Of a stretch of 64,000 bases of DNA, positions 44,401-59,285 are shown piece by piece. Each line of letters starts with the position of its first letter. Within the stretch, counting starts at the first letter, position 1. The DNA comes from Ptiloglossa arizonensis (lineage: Eukaryota > Arthropoda > Insecta > Hymenoptera > Colletidae), in contig NW_027478879.1 in NCBI RefSeq assembly GCF_051014685.1, forward strand, positions 62,001-126,000, read 5' to 3'. Below the pieces are notes generated by a model. It was not told where the DNA came from. It saw only the letters and a list, made by a program, of their open reading frames with translations, and searched no databases. Position numbers and translations under genes: made by a program.

Positions 44401-44512
44401 ACGCGTTACACTTTATACGTTATACATTATACGTTATACGTTATACGTTACACGTTACACGTTACACGTTATACGTTATACGATATACGTTATACGTTCC
44501 ACGTTACACGTT
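44401..44512. repeat. Block E, first of eight copies
   Basis: Block E is an ordered cluster of variant units of about 110 bp: acgcgttacac, actttatac, a tacatta unit, three consecutive cacgtta units, gatatac, then ttccacg and a final cacg. Copies begin at 44401, 44863, 48279, 49749, 53354, 54621, 55930 and 58345. The copy at 44863 has cacgtta units displaced and a private gtcatac; the one at 54621 has ttccacg twice. It is confined to 44-59 kb and is a good marker of the right-type array. Confidence 0.9.
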
Positions 44513-45810
44513 ATACGTTATACGTTATACGTTATTCGTTATACGTTATACGTTATACGTTATACGTTATACGTTATACGTTATACGTTATACGTTATAC
44601 GTTATACGTTATACGTTATACGTTATACGTTATACGCTATACGTTATACGTTACACGGTATACGTTATACGTTATCCGTTATACGTTATACGTTATACGT
44701 TATACGTTATACGTATTACGTTATACGTTATACGTTATACGTTATACGTTATACGTTATACGTTATACGTTATACGTTATACGTTATACGTTATACGTTA
44801 TACGTTATACGTTATACGTTATACGTTATACGTTATACGTTATACGTTATACGTTATACGTTACGCGTTACACTTTATACGTTATACATTATACGTTATA
44901 CGTTACACGTTACACGTTACACGTTACACGTTATACGTTATACGATATACGTTATACGTTCCACGTTACACGTCATACGTTATACGTTATACGTTATTCG
45001 TTATACGTTATACGTTATACGTTATACGTTATACGTTATACGTTATACGTTATACGTTATACGTTATACGTTATACGTTATACGTTATACGTTATACGTT
45101 ATACGCTATACGTAATACGTTATACGTTATACGTTATACGTTATACGTTATACGTTATACGTTATACGTTATACGTTATACGTTATACTTTATACGGTAT
45201 ACGTTATACGTTATACGTTATACGTTATACGTTATACGTTATGCGTTATACGTTATACGTTATACGTTATACGTTATACGTTATACGTTATACGTTATAC
45301 GTTATACGTTATACGTAATACGTTATTTGTTATAGGTTATACGTTATACGTTATACGTTATACGTTATACGTTATACGTTATACGTTATACGTTATACGT
45401 TATACGTTATACGTTATACGTTATACGTTATAAGCTATACGTTATACGTTATACGTTATACGTTATATGTTATAGGTTATACGTAATACGTTATACGTTA
45501 TACGTTATACGTTATACGTTCTACGGTCTACGTTATACGTTATACGTTATATGTTATACGTTATACGTTATACGTTATACGTTATACGTTAAACGTTATA
45601 CGTTATACGTTATACGTTATACGTTATACGTTATACGTATTACGTTATACGTTATACGTTATACGTTATACGTTATACGTTCTACGTTCTACGTTCTACG
45701 TTATACGTTATACGTTATACGTTATACGTTATACGTTATACGTTACACGTTATACGTTATACGTTATACGTTATACGTTATACGTTATACGTTATACGTT
45801 ATACGTTATT

Positions 45811-45860
45811 CAGCATAAGTTCTAGGATATGCGTTTTACATTATATGTTATACGTTATAA
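45811..45860 (+). repeat. Landmark block, gcgttttac class (type copy)
   Basis: Five copies read gcgttttac where others read gcgttatac: 45811, 49276, 50732, 55233 and 59286. Three of them (49276, 55233, 59286) also share an upstream gtcatac and a downstream ggtgtac unit and so form a subgroup. All are followed within about 150 bp by gttagac units that no other class has. Confidence 0.92.
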
Positions 45861-47323
45861 GTTAAACGTTATACGTTATACGATATACGTTATACGCTAT
45901 ACGTTAGACGTTATACGTTACACGTTATACGTTATACGGTATACGTTAGACGTTATACGTTACACGTTATACGTTATGCGTTATACGTTATACGTTATAC
46001 GTTATACGTTATACGTATTACGTTATAGGTTATACGTTATACGTTATAGGTTATACGTTATACGTTATACGTTATACATTATACGTTGTACGTTATACGT
46101 TAAACGTTATACGTTATACGTTATACGATATACGTTATACGTTATACGTTATACGTTATACGTTATACGTTATACGTTATACGTTATACGTTATACGTTA
46201 TACGTTATACGTTATACGTTACACGTTATACGTTATACGTTATACGTTATACGTTATACGTTATACGTTATACGTTATACGTTATACGTTATACGTTATA
46301 CGTTATACGTTAAAAGTTATACGTTATACGTTATACATTATACGTTATACGGCATAAGTTCTAGGATATGCGTTATAGATTATATGTTATACGTTATACG
46401 TAATACGTTATACGTTATACGTTATACGTTACACGGTATACGTTATACGTTATCCGTTATACGTTATACGTTATACGTTATACGTTATACGTATTACGTT
46501 ATACGTTATACGTTATACGTTATACGTTATACGTTATACGTTATACTTTATGCGGTATACGTTATACGTTACACGTTATACGTTATACGTTATACGTTAT
46601 ACGTTATACGTTATACGTTATACGTTATACGTTATACGTTATACGTTATTCAGCATAAGTCCTAGGATATGCGTTATACATTATATGTTATACGTTATAC
46701 GTTAAACGTTATACGTTATACGATATACGTTATACGCTATACGTTATACGTCATACGTTACACGTTATACGATATACGGTATACGTTATACGTTATACGT
46801 TATACGTTATACGTTATGCTTTATACGTTATACGTTATACGTTATACGTATTACGTTATAGCTTATACGTTATACGTTATAGGTTATACGTTATACGTTA
46901 TACATTATACGTTGTACGTTATACGTTATACGTTATACGTTATACGTTATACGATATACGTTATACGTTATACGTTATACGTTATACGTTATACGTATTA
47001 CGTTATACGTTATACGTATTACGTTATACGTTATACGTTATACGTTATACGTTATACGTTATACGTTATACGTTATACGTTATACGTTATACGTTATACG
47101 TTATACGATATACGTTATACGCTATACGTTATACGTCATACGTTACACGTTATACGATATACGGTATACGTTATACGTTATACGTTATACGTTATACGTT
47201 ATACGTTATACGTTATACGTTATACGTTATACGTTAAAAGTTATACGTTATACGTTATACATTATACGTTATACGGCATAAGTTCTAGGATATGCGTTAT
47301 AGATTATATGTTATACGTTATAC

Positions 47324-47440
47324 GTAATACGTTATACGTTATACGTTATACGTTACACGGTATACGTTATACGTTATACGTAATACGTTATACGTTATAC
47401 GTTATACGTTACACGGTATACGTTATACGTTATCCGTTAT
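47324..47440. repeat. 56-bp local tandem duplication
   Basis: The series gtaatac, three normal units and gttacacgg appears twice, beginning at 47324 and 47380, 56 bp (8 units) apart. Other GGCATAAG landmarks have it once. The second copy continues into the usual gttatccg unit. Confidence 0.82.
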
Positions 47441-50400
47441 ACGTTATACGTTATACGTTATACGTTATACGTATTACGTTATACGTTATACGTTATACGT
47501 TATACGTTATACGTTATACGTTATACGTTATACGTTATACGTTATACGTTATACGTTATACGTTATACGTTATACGTTATACGCTATACGTTATACGTTA
47601 TACGTTATACGTTATACGTTATACGTTATACGCTATACGTTATACGTTCTACGTTCTACGTTATACGTTATACGTTATACGTTATACGTTATACGTTATA
47701 CGTTATACGTTATACGTTATACGTTATACGTTATACGTTATACGTTATACGTTATACGTTATACGTTATACGTTATACGTTATACGTTATACGTTATACG
47801 TTATTTGTTATAGGTTATACGTTATACGTTATACGTTATACGTTATACGTTATACGTTATACGTTATACGTTATACGTTATACGTTATACGTTATACGTT
47901 ATACGTATTACGTTATACGTTATACGTTATACGTTATACGTTATACTTTATACGTTATACGTTATACGTTATACGTTATACGTTATACGTTATACGTTAT
48001 ACGTTATACGTTATACGTTATACATTACACGTTATACGTTACACGTTATACGTTACACGTTATACGTTACACGTTATACGTTACACGTTATACGTTATAC
48101 GTTATACGTTATACGTTATACGTTATACGTTATACGTTATACGTTATACGTTATACGTTATTCGTTATACGTTATACGTTATACGTTATACGTTATACGT
48201 TATACGTTATACGTTATACGTTATACGTTATACGTTATACGTTATACGTTATACGTTATACGTTATACGTTATACGTTACGCGTTACACTTTATACGTTA
48301 TATATTATACGTTATACGTTATACGTTACACGTTACACGTTACACGTTATACGTTATACGATATACGTTATACGTTCCACGTTACACGTTATACGTTATA
48401 CGTTATACGTTATTCGTTATACGTTATACGTTATACGTTATACGTTATACGTTATACGTTATACGTTATACGTTATACGTTATACGTTATACGTTATACG
48501 TTATACGCTATACGTTATACGTTATACGTTATACGTTATACGTTATACGTTATACGTTATACGTTATACGTTATACTTTATACGGTATACGTTATACGTT
48601 ATACGTTATACGTTATACGTTATACGTTATGCGTTATACGTTATACGTTATACGTTATACGTTATACGTTATACGTTATACGTTATACGTTATACGTTAT
48701 ACGTTATACGTAATACGTTATTTGTTATAGGTTATACATTATACGTTATACGTTATACGTTATACGTTATACGTTATACGTTATACGTTATACGTTATAC
48801 GTTATACGTTATACGTTATACGTTATAAGCTATACGTTATACGTTATACGTTATACGTTATACGTTATACGTAATACGTTATACGTTATACGTTACACGT
48901 TATACGTTATACGTTATACGTTATACGTTATACGTTATACGTTATACGTTACGCGTTATACGTTCTACGGTCTACGTTATACGTTATACGTTATACGTTA
49001 TACGTTATACGTTATACGTTATACGTTATACGTTAAACGTTATACGTTATACGTTATACGTTATACGTTATACGTTATACGTATTACGTTATACGTTATA
49101 CGTTATACGTTATACGTTATACGTTATACGTTCTACGTTCTACGTTCTACGTTATACGTTATACGTTATACGTTATACGTTATACGTTATACGTTACACG
49201 TTATACGTTATACGTTATACGTTATACGTTATACGTTATACGTTATACGTTATACGTCATACGTTATACGTTATTCAGCATAAGTTCTAGGATATGCGTT
49301 TTACATTATATGTTATACGTTATACGTTAAACGTTATACGTTATACGATATACGTTATACGCTATACGTTAGACGTTATACGTTACACGTTATACGTTAT
49401 ACGGTGTACGTTAGACGTTATACGTTACACGTTATACGTTATGCGTTATACGTTATACGTTATACGTTATACGTTATACGTATTACGTTATAGGTTATAC
49501 GTTATACGTTATAGGTTATACGTTATACGTTATACGTTATACATTATACGTTGTACGTTATACGTTATACGTTATACGTTATACGTTATACGATATACGT
49601 TATACGTTATACGTTATACGTTATACGTTATACGTTATACGTTATACGTTATACGTTATACGTTATACGTAATACGTTATACGTTATACGTTACACGTTA
49701 TACGTTATACGTTATACGTTATACGTTATACGTTATACGTTATACGTTACGCGTTACACTTTATACGTTATACATTATACGTTATACGTTATACGTTACA
49801 CGTTACACGTTACACGTTATACGTTATACGATATACGTTATACGTTCCACGTTACACGTTATACGTTATACGTTATACGTTATTCGTTATACGTTATACG
49901 TTATACGTTATACGTTATACGTTATACGTTATACGTTATACGTTATACGTTATACGTTATACGTTATACGTTATACGTTATACGTTATACGTTATACGCT
50001 ATACGTAATACGTTATACGTTATACGTTATACGTTATACGTTATACGTTATACGTTATACGTTATACGTTATACGTTATACTTTATACGGTATACGTTAT
50101 ACGTTATACGTTATACGTTATACGTTATACGTTATGCGTTATACGTTATACGTTATACGTTATACGTTATACGTTATACGTTATACGTTATACGTTATAC
50201 GTTATACGTTATACGTAATACGTTATTTGTTATAGGTTATACGTTATACGTTATACGTTATACGTTATACGTTATACGTTATACGTTATACGTTATACGT
50301 TATACGTTATACGTTATACGTTATACGTTATACGTTATACGTTATAAGCTATACGTTATACGTTATACGTTATACGTTATATGTTATAGGTTATACGTAA

Positions 50401-50731
50401 TACGTTATACGTTATACGTTATACGTTATACGTTCTACGGTCTACGTTATACGTTATACGTTATATGTTATACGTTATACGTTATACGTTATACGTTATA
50501 CGTTAAACGTTATACGTTATACGTTATACGTTATACGTTATACGTTATACGTATTACGTTATACGTTATACGTTATACGTTATACGTTATACGTTCTACG
50601 TTCTACGTTCTACGTTATACGTTATACGTTATACGTTATACGTTATACGTTATACGTTACACGTTATACGTTATACGTTATACGTTATACGTTATACGTT
50701 ATACGTTATACGTTATACGTTATACGTTATT

Positions 50732-53700
50732 CAGCATAAGTTCTAGGATATGCGTTTTACATTATATGTTATACGTTATACGTTAAACGTTATACGTTAT
50801 ACGATATACGTTATACGCTATACGTTAGACGTTATACGTTACACGTTATACGTTATACGGTATACGTTAGACGTTATACGTTACACGTTATACGTTATGC
50901 GTTATACGTTATACGTTATACGTTATACGTTATACGTATTACGTTATAGGTTATACGTTATACGTTATAGGTTATACGTTATACGTTATACGTTATACAT
51001 TATACGTTGTACGTTATACGTTAAACGTTATACGTTATACGTTATACGATATACGTTATACGTTATACGTTATACGTTATACGTTATACGTTATACGTTA
51101 TACGTTATACGTTATACGTTATACGTTATACGTTATACGTTACACGTTATACGTTATACGTTATACGTTATACGTTATACGTTATACGTTATACGTTATA
51201 CGTTATACGTTATACGTTATACGTTAAAAGTTATACGTTATACGTTATACATTATACGTTATACGGCATAAGTTCTAGGATATGCGTTATAGATTATATG
51301 TTATACGTTATACGTAATACGTTATACGTTATACGTTATACGTTACACGGTATACGTTATACGTTATCCGTTATACGTTATACGTTATACGTTATACGTT
51401 ATACGTATTACGTTATACGTTATACGTTATACGTTATACGTTATACGTTATACTTTATGCGGTATACGTTATACGTTACACGTTATACGTTATACGTTAT
51501 ACGTTATACGTTATACGTTATACGTTATACGTTATACGTTATACGTTATTCAGCATAAGTCCTAGGATATGCGTTATACATTATATGTTATACGTTATAC
51601 GTTAAACGTTATACGTTATACGATATACGTTATACGCTATACGTTATACGTCGTACGTTACACGTTATACGATATACGGTATACGTTATACGTTATACGT
51701 TATACGTTATACGTTATGCTTTATACGTTATACGTTATACGTTATACGTATTACGTTATAGCTTATACTTTATACGTTATAGGTTATACGTTATACGTTA
51801 TACATTATACGTTGTACGTTATACGTTATACGTTATACGTAATACGTTATACGATATACGTTATACGTTATACGTTATACGTTATACGTTATACGTTATA
51901 CGTTATACGTTATACGTTATACGTTATACGTTAAAAGTTATACGTTATACGTTATACGTTATACATTATACGTTATACGGCATAAGTTCTAGGATATGCG
52001 TTATAGATTATATGTTATACGTTATACGTAATACGTTATACGTTATACGTTATACGTTATCCGTTATACGTTATACGTTATACGTTATACGTTATACGTA
52101 TTACGTTATACGTTATACGTATTACGTTATACGTTATACGTTATACGTTATACGTTATACGTTATACGTTATACGTTATACGTTATACGTTATACGTTAT
52201 ACGTTATACGATATACGTTATACGCTATACGTTATACGTCATACGTTACACGTTATACGATATACGGTATACGTTATACGTTATACGTTATACGTTATAC
52301 GTTATACGTTATACGTTATACGTTATACGTTATACGTTAAAAGTTATACGTTATACGTTATACATTATACGTTATACGGCATGAGTTCTAGGATATGCGT
52401 TATAGATTATATGTTATACGTTATACGTAATACGTTATACGTTATACGTTATACGTTACACAGTATACGTTATACGTTATCCGTTATACGTTATACGTTA
52501 TACGTTATACGTTATACGTATTACGTTATACGTTATACGTTATACGTTATACGTTATACGTTATACGTTATACGTTATACGTTATACGTTATACGTTATA
52601 CGTTATACGTTATACGTTATACGTTATACGCTATACGTTATACGTTATACTTTATACGTTATACGTTATACGTTATACGCTATACGTTATACGTTCTACG
52701 TTCTACGTTATACGTTATACGTTATACGTTATACGTTATACGTTATACGTTATACGTTATACGTTATACGTTATACGTCATACGTTATACGTTATACGTT
52801 ATACGTTATACGTTATACGTTATACGTTATACGTTATACGTTATACGTTATACGTTATTTGTTATAGGTTATACGTTATACGTTATACGTTATACGTTAT
52901 ACGTTATACGTTATACGTTATACGTTATACGTTATACGTTATACGTTATACGTTATACGTTATACGTATTACGTTATACGTTATACGTTATACGTTATAC
53001 GTTATACTTTATACGTTATACGTTATACGTTATACGTTATACGTTATACGTTATACGTTATACGTTATACGTTATACGTTATACGTTATACATTACACGT
53101 TATACGTTACACGTTATACGTTACACGTTATACGTTACACGTTATACGTTACACGTTATACGTTATACGTTATACGTTATACGTTATACGTTATACGTTA
53201 TACGTTATACGTTATACGTTATACGTTATACGTTATTCGTTATACGTTATACGTTATACGTTATACGTTATACGTTATACGTTATACGTTATACGTTATA
53301 CGTTATACGTTATACGTTATACGTTATACGTTATACGTTATACGTTATACGTTACGCGTTACACTTTATACGTTATACATTATACGTTATACGTTATACG
53401 TTACACGTTACACGTTACACGTTATACGTTATACGATATACGTTATACGTTCCACGTTACACGTTATACGTTATACGTTATACGTTATTCGTTATACGTT
53501 ATACGTTATACGTTATACGTTATACGTTATACGTTATACGTTATACGTTATACGTTATACGTTATACGTTATACGTTATACGTTATACGCTATACGTTAT
53601 ACGTTATACGTTATACGTTATACGTTATACGTTATACGTTATACGTTATACGTTATACTTTATACGGTATACGTTATACGTTATACGTTATACGTTATAC

Positions 53701-55232
53701 GTTATACGTTATGCGTTATACGTTATACGTTATACGTTATACGTTATACGTTATACGTTATACGTTATACGTTATACGTTATACGTAATACGTTATTTGT
53801 TATAGGTTATACATTATACGTTATACGTTATACGTTATACGTTATACGTTATACGTTATACGTTATACGTTATACGTTATACGTTATACGTTATACGTTA
53901 TAAGCTATACGTTATACGTTATACGTTATACGTTATATGTTATAGGTTATACGTAATACGTTATACGTTATACGTTATACGTTATACGTTCTACGGTCTA
54001 CGTTATACGTTATACGTTATACGTTATACGTTATACGTTATACGTTATACGTTATACGTTAAACGTTATACGTTATACGTTATACTTTATACGTTATACG
54101 TTATACGTTATACGTTATACGTTATACGTTATACGTTATACGTTATACGTTATACGTTATACGTTATACATTACACGTTATACGTTACACGTTATACGTT
54201 ACACGTTATACGTTACACGTTATACGTTATACGTTACACGTTATACGTTACACGTTATACGTTACACGTTATACGTTATACGTTATACGTTATACGTTAT
54301 ACGTTATACGTTATACGTTATACGTTATACGTTATTCGTTATACGTTATACGTTATACGTTATACGTTATACGTTATACGTTATACGTTATACGTTATAC
54401 GTTATACGTTATACGTTATACGTTATACGTTATTTGTTATAGGTTATACGTTATACGTTATACGTTATACGTTATACGTTATACGTTATACGTTATACGT
54501 TATACGTTATTCGTTATACGTTATACGTTATACGTTATACGTTATACGTTATACGTTATACGTTATACGTTATACGTTATACGTTATACGTTATACGTTA
54601 TACGTTATACGTTATACGTTACGCGTTACACTTTATACGTTATACATTATACGTTATACGTTATACGTTACACGTTACACGTTACACGTTATACGTTATA
54701 CGATATACGTTATACGTTCCACGTTCCACGTTACACGTTATACGTTATACGTTATACGTTATTCGTTATACGTTATACGTTATACGTTATACGTTATACG
54801 TTATACGTTATACGTTATACGTTATACGTTATACGTTATACGTTATACGTTATACGTTATACGTTATACGCTATACGTTATACGTTATACGTTATACGTT
54901 ATACGTTATACGTTATACGTTATACGTTATACGTTATACTTTATACGGTATACGTTATACGTTATACGTTATACGTTATACGTTATACGTTATGCGTTAT
55001 ACGTTATACGTTATACGTTATACGTTATACGTTATACGTTATACGTTATACGTTATACGTTATACGTTATACGTTATACGTTATACGTTATACGTTCTAC
55101 GTTCTACGTTCTACGTTATACGTTATACGTTATACGTTATACGTTATACGTTATACGTTACACGTTATACGTTATACGTTATACGTTATACGTTATACGT
55201 TATACGTTATACGTCATACGTTATACGTTATT
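50732..55232. repeat. Right-type higher-order segment R2
   Basis: Landmarks are at 50732 (gcgtttt), 51264 (GGCATAAG), 51551 (tcctagg), 51978 and 52377 (GGCATAAG; the latter reads catgagt). Dimer arrays lie at 53096-53155 and 54174-54270; the second has a 21-bp step in its middle, giving groups of four and three. Block E is at 53354 and 54621, block Y at 52855, 53793 and 54430. The opening series repeats R1 at an offset of 4,921 bp. Confidence 0.86.
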
Positions 55233-58200
55233 CAGCATAAGTTCTAGGATATGCGTTTTACATTATATGTTATACGTTATACGTTAAACGTTATACGTTA
55301 TACGATATACGTTATACGCTATACGTTAGACGTTATACGTTACACGTTATACGTTATACGGTGTACGTTAGACGTTATACGTTACACGTTATACGTTATG
55401 CGTTATACGTTATACGTTATACGTTATACGTTATACGTATTACGTTATAGGTTATACGTTATACGTTATAGGTTATACGTTATACGTTATACGTTATACA
55501 TTATACGTTGTACGTTATACGTTATACGTTATACGTTATACGTTATACGATATACGTTATACGTTATACGTTATACGTTATACGTTATACTTTATACGTT
55601 ATACGTTATACGTTATACGTTATACGTTATACGTTATACGTTATACGTTATACGTTATACGTTATACGTTATACATTACACGTTATACGTTACACGTTAT
55701 ACGTTACACGTTATACGTTACACGTTATACGTTACACGTTATACGTTACACGTTATACGTTATACGTTATACGTTATACGTTATACGTTATACGTTATAC
55801 GTTATACGTTATACGTTATACGTTATTCGTTATACGTTACACGTTATACGTTATACGTTATACGTTATACGTTATACGTTATACGTTATACGTTATACGT
55901 TATACGTTATACGTTATACGTTATACGTTACGCGTTACACTTTATACGTTATACATTATACGTTATACGTTATACGTTACACGTTACACGTTACACGTTA
56001 TACGTTATACGATATACGTTATACGTTCCACGTTACACGTTATACGTTATACGTTATACGTTATTCGTTATACGTTATACGTTATACGTTATACGTTATA
56101 CGTTATACGTTATACGTTATACGTTATACGTTATACGTTATACGTTATACGTTATACGTTATACGCTATACGTTATACGTTATACGTTATACGTTATACG
56201 TTATACGTTATACGTTATACGTTATACGTTATACTTTATACGGTATACGTTATACGTTATACGTTATACGTTATACGTTATACGTTATGCGTTATACGTT
56301 ATACGTTATACGTTATACGTTATACGTTATACGTTATACGTTATACGTTATACGTTATACGTTATACGTAATACGTTATTTGTTATAGGTTATACATTAT
56401 ACGTTATACGTTATACGTTATACGTTATACGTTATACGTTATACGTTATACGTTATACGTTATACGTTATACGTTATACGTTATAAGCTATACGTTATAC
56501 GTTATACGTTATACGTTATATGTTACAGGTTATACGTAATACGTTATACGTTATACGTTATACGTTATACGTTCTACGGTCTACGTTATACGTTATACGT
56601 TATACGTTATACGTTATACGTTATACGTTATACGTTATACGTTAAACGTTATACGTTATACGTTATACTTTATACGTTATACGTTATACGTTATACGTTA
56701 TACGTTATACGTTATACGTTATACGTTATACGTTATACGTTATACGTTATACGTTATACATTACACGTTATACGTTACACGTTATACGTTTCACGTTATA
56801 CGTTACACGTTATACGTTACACGTTATACGTTATACGTTATACGTTATACGTTATACGTTATACGTTATACGTTATACGTTATTCGTTATACGTTATACG
56901 TTATACGTTATACGTTATACGTTATACGTTATACGTTATACGTTATACGTTATACGTTATACGTTATACGTTATACGTTATTTGTTATAGGTTATACGTT
57001 ATACGTTATACGTTATACGTTATACGTTATACGTTATACGTTATACGTTATACGTTATACGTTATACGTTATACGTATTACGTTATACGTTATACGTTAT
57101 ACGTTATACGTTATACTTTATACGTTATACGTTATACGTTATACGTTATACGTTATACGTTATACGTTATACGTTATACGTTATACGTTATACGTTATAC
57201 ATTACACGTTATACGTTACACGTTATACGTTACACGTTATACGTTACACGTTATACGTTACACGTTATACGTTATACGTTATACGTTATACGTTATACGT
57301 TATACGTTATACGTTATACGTTATACGTTATACGTTATACGTTATACGTTATTCGTTATACGTTATACGTTATACGTTATACGTTATACGTTATACGTTA
57401 TACGTTATACGTTATACGTTATACGTTATACGTTATACGTTATACGTTATACGCTATACGTTATACGTTATACGTTATACGTTATACGTTATACGTTATA
57501 CGTTATACGTTATACGTTATACTTTATACGGTATACGTTATACGTTATACGTTATACGTTATACGTTATACGTTATGCGTTATACGTTATACGTTATACG
57601 TTATACGTTATACGTTATACGTTATACGTTATACGTTATACGTTATACGTAATACGTTATTAGTTATAGGTTATACATTACACGTTATACGTTACACGTT
57701 ATACGTTACACGTTATACGTTATACGTTATACGTTATACGTTATACGTTATACGTTATACGTTATACGTTATACGTTATACGTTATACGTTATACGTTAT
57801 ACGTTATACGTTATACGTTATACATTACACCTTATACGTTACACGTTATACGTTACACGTTATACGTTACACGTTATACGTTACACGTTATACGTTATAC
57901 GTTATACGTTATACGTTATACGTATTACGTTATACGTTATACGTTATACGTTATACGTTATACTTTATACGTTATACGTTATACGTTATACGTTATACGT
58001 TATACGTTATACGTTATACGTTATACGTTATACGTTATACGTTATACGTTATACGTTATACGTTATACATTACACCTTATACGTTACACGTTATACGTTA
58101 CACGTTATACGTTACACGTTATACGTTACACGTTATACGTTATACGTTATACGTTATACGTTATACGTTATACGTTATACGTTATACGTTATACGTTATA

Positions 58201-59285
58201 CGTTATACGTTATTCGTTATACGTTATACGTTATACGTTATACGTTATACGTTATACGTTATACGTTATACGTTATACGTTATACGTTATACGTTATACG
58301 TTATACGTTATACGTTATACGTTATACGTTATACGTTATACGTTACGCGTTACACTTTATACGTTATACATTATACGTTATACGTTATACGTTACACGTT
58401 ACACGTTACACGTTATACGTTATACGATATACGTTATACGTTCCACGTTACACGTTATACGTTATACGTTATACGTTATTCGTTATACGTTATACGTTAT
58501 ACGTTATACGTTATACGTTATACGTTATACGTTATACGTTATACGTTATACGTTATACGTTATACGTTATACGTTATACGCTATACGTTTTACGTTATAC
58601 GTTATACGTTATACGTTATACGTTATACGTTATACGTTATACGTTATACTTTATACGGTATACGTTATACGTTATACGTTATACGTTATACGTTATACGT
58701 TATGCGTTATACGTTATACGTTATACGTTACACGTTATACGTTATACGTTATACGTTATACGTTATACGTTATACGTAATACGTTATTTGTTATAGGTTA
58801 TACATTATACGTTATACGTTATACGTTATACGTTATACGTTATACGTTATACGTTATACGTTATACGTTATACGTTATACGTTATACGTTATAAGCTATA
58901 CGTTATACGTTATACGTTATACGTTATATGTTATAGGTTATACGTAATACGTTATACGTTATACGTTATACGTTATACGTTCTACGGTCTACGTTATACG
59001 TTATACGTTATACGTTATACGTTATACGTTATACGTTATACGTTATACGTTAAACGTTATACGTTATACGTTATACGTTATACGTTATACGTTATACGTA
59101 TTACGTTATACGTTATACGTTATACGTTATACGTTATACGTTCTACGTTCTACGTTCTACGTTATACGTTATACGTTATACGTTATACGTTATACGTTAT
59201 ACGTTACACGTTATACGTTATACGTTATACGTTATACGTTATACGTTATACGTTATACGTTATACGTCATACGTTATACGTTATT
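55233..59285. repeat. Right-type segment R3, dense in dimer arrays
   Basis: The segment opens with landmark 55233 (gcgtttt class with an upstream gtcatac unit and a downstream ggtgtac unit, shared with 49276 and 59286). It then has no landmark for 4,053 bp. Six 14-bp dimer arrays start at 55679, 56764, 57205, 57681, 57828 and 58073; block E is at 55930 and 58345; block Y at 56376, 56978 and 58784, with a mutated ttattag form at 57657. The rest is plain heptamer. Confidence 0.86.
57823..58137. repeat. Duplicated dimer arrays sharing a private cacctta unit
   Basis: Arrays at 57828-57888 and 58073-58133 each have five pairs, and both begin with the unit cacctta, seen in no other dimer array. 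They are 245 bp (35 units) apart. The shared private mutation marks a recent local duplication. Confidence 0.88.

Larger units (their letters stand above)
40043..45810. repeat. Right-type domain rich in GGCATAAG landmarks
   Basis: Landmarks are at 40043 and 41576 (tcctagg class) and 40463, 40855, 42122, 42514, 43200 and 43592 (GGCATAAG class; position given is the base aligned with the C of the CAGCATAAG form). GGCATAAG copies come as pairs 392 bp apart. Gttatccg and gttacacgg units accompany them. A dimer array lies at 44171-44230, block E copies begin at 44401 and 44863, and block Y is at 45323. No block B occurs. Confidence 0.88.
45811..50731. repeat. Right-type higher-order segment R1
   Basis: Landmarks are at 45811 (gcgtttt class), 46350 (GGCATAAG), 46651 (tcctagg), 47274 (GGCATAAG) and 49276 (gcgtttt). 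The 45811-46350-46651 series (spacing 539, 301) recurs at 50732-51264-51551 (532, 287) and 59286-59818-60112 (532, 294). A dimer array lies at 48028-48090, block E at 48279 and 49749, and block Y at 47801, 48718 and 50223. All spacings are multiples of 7. Confidence 0.87.
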
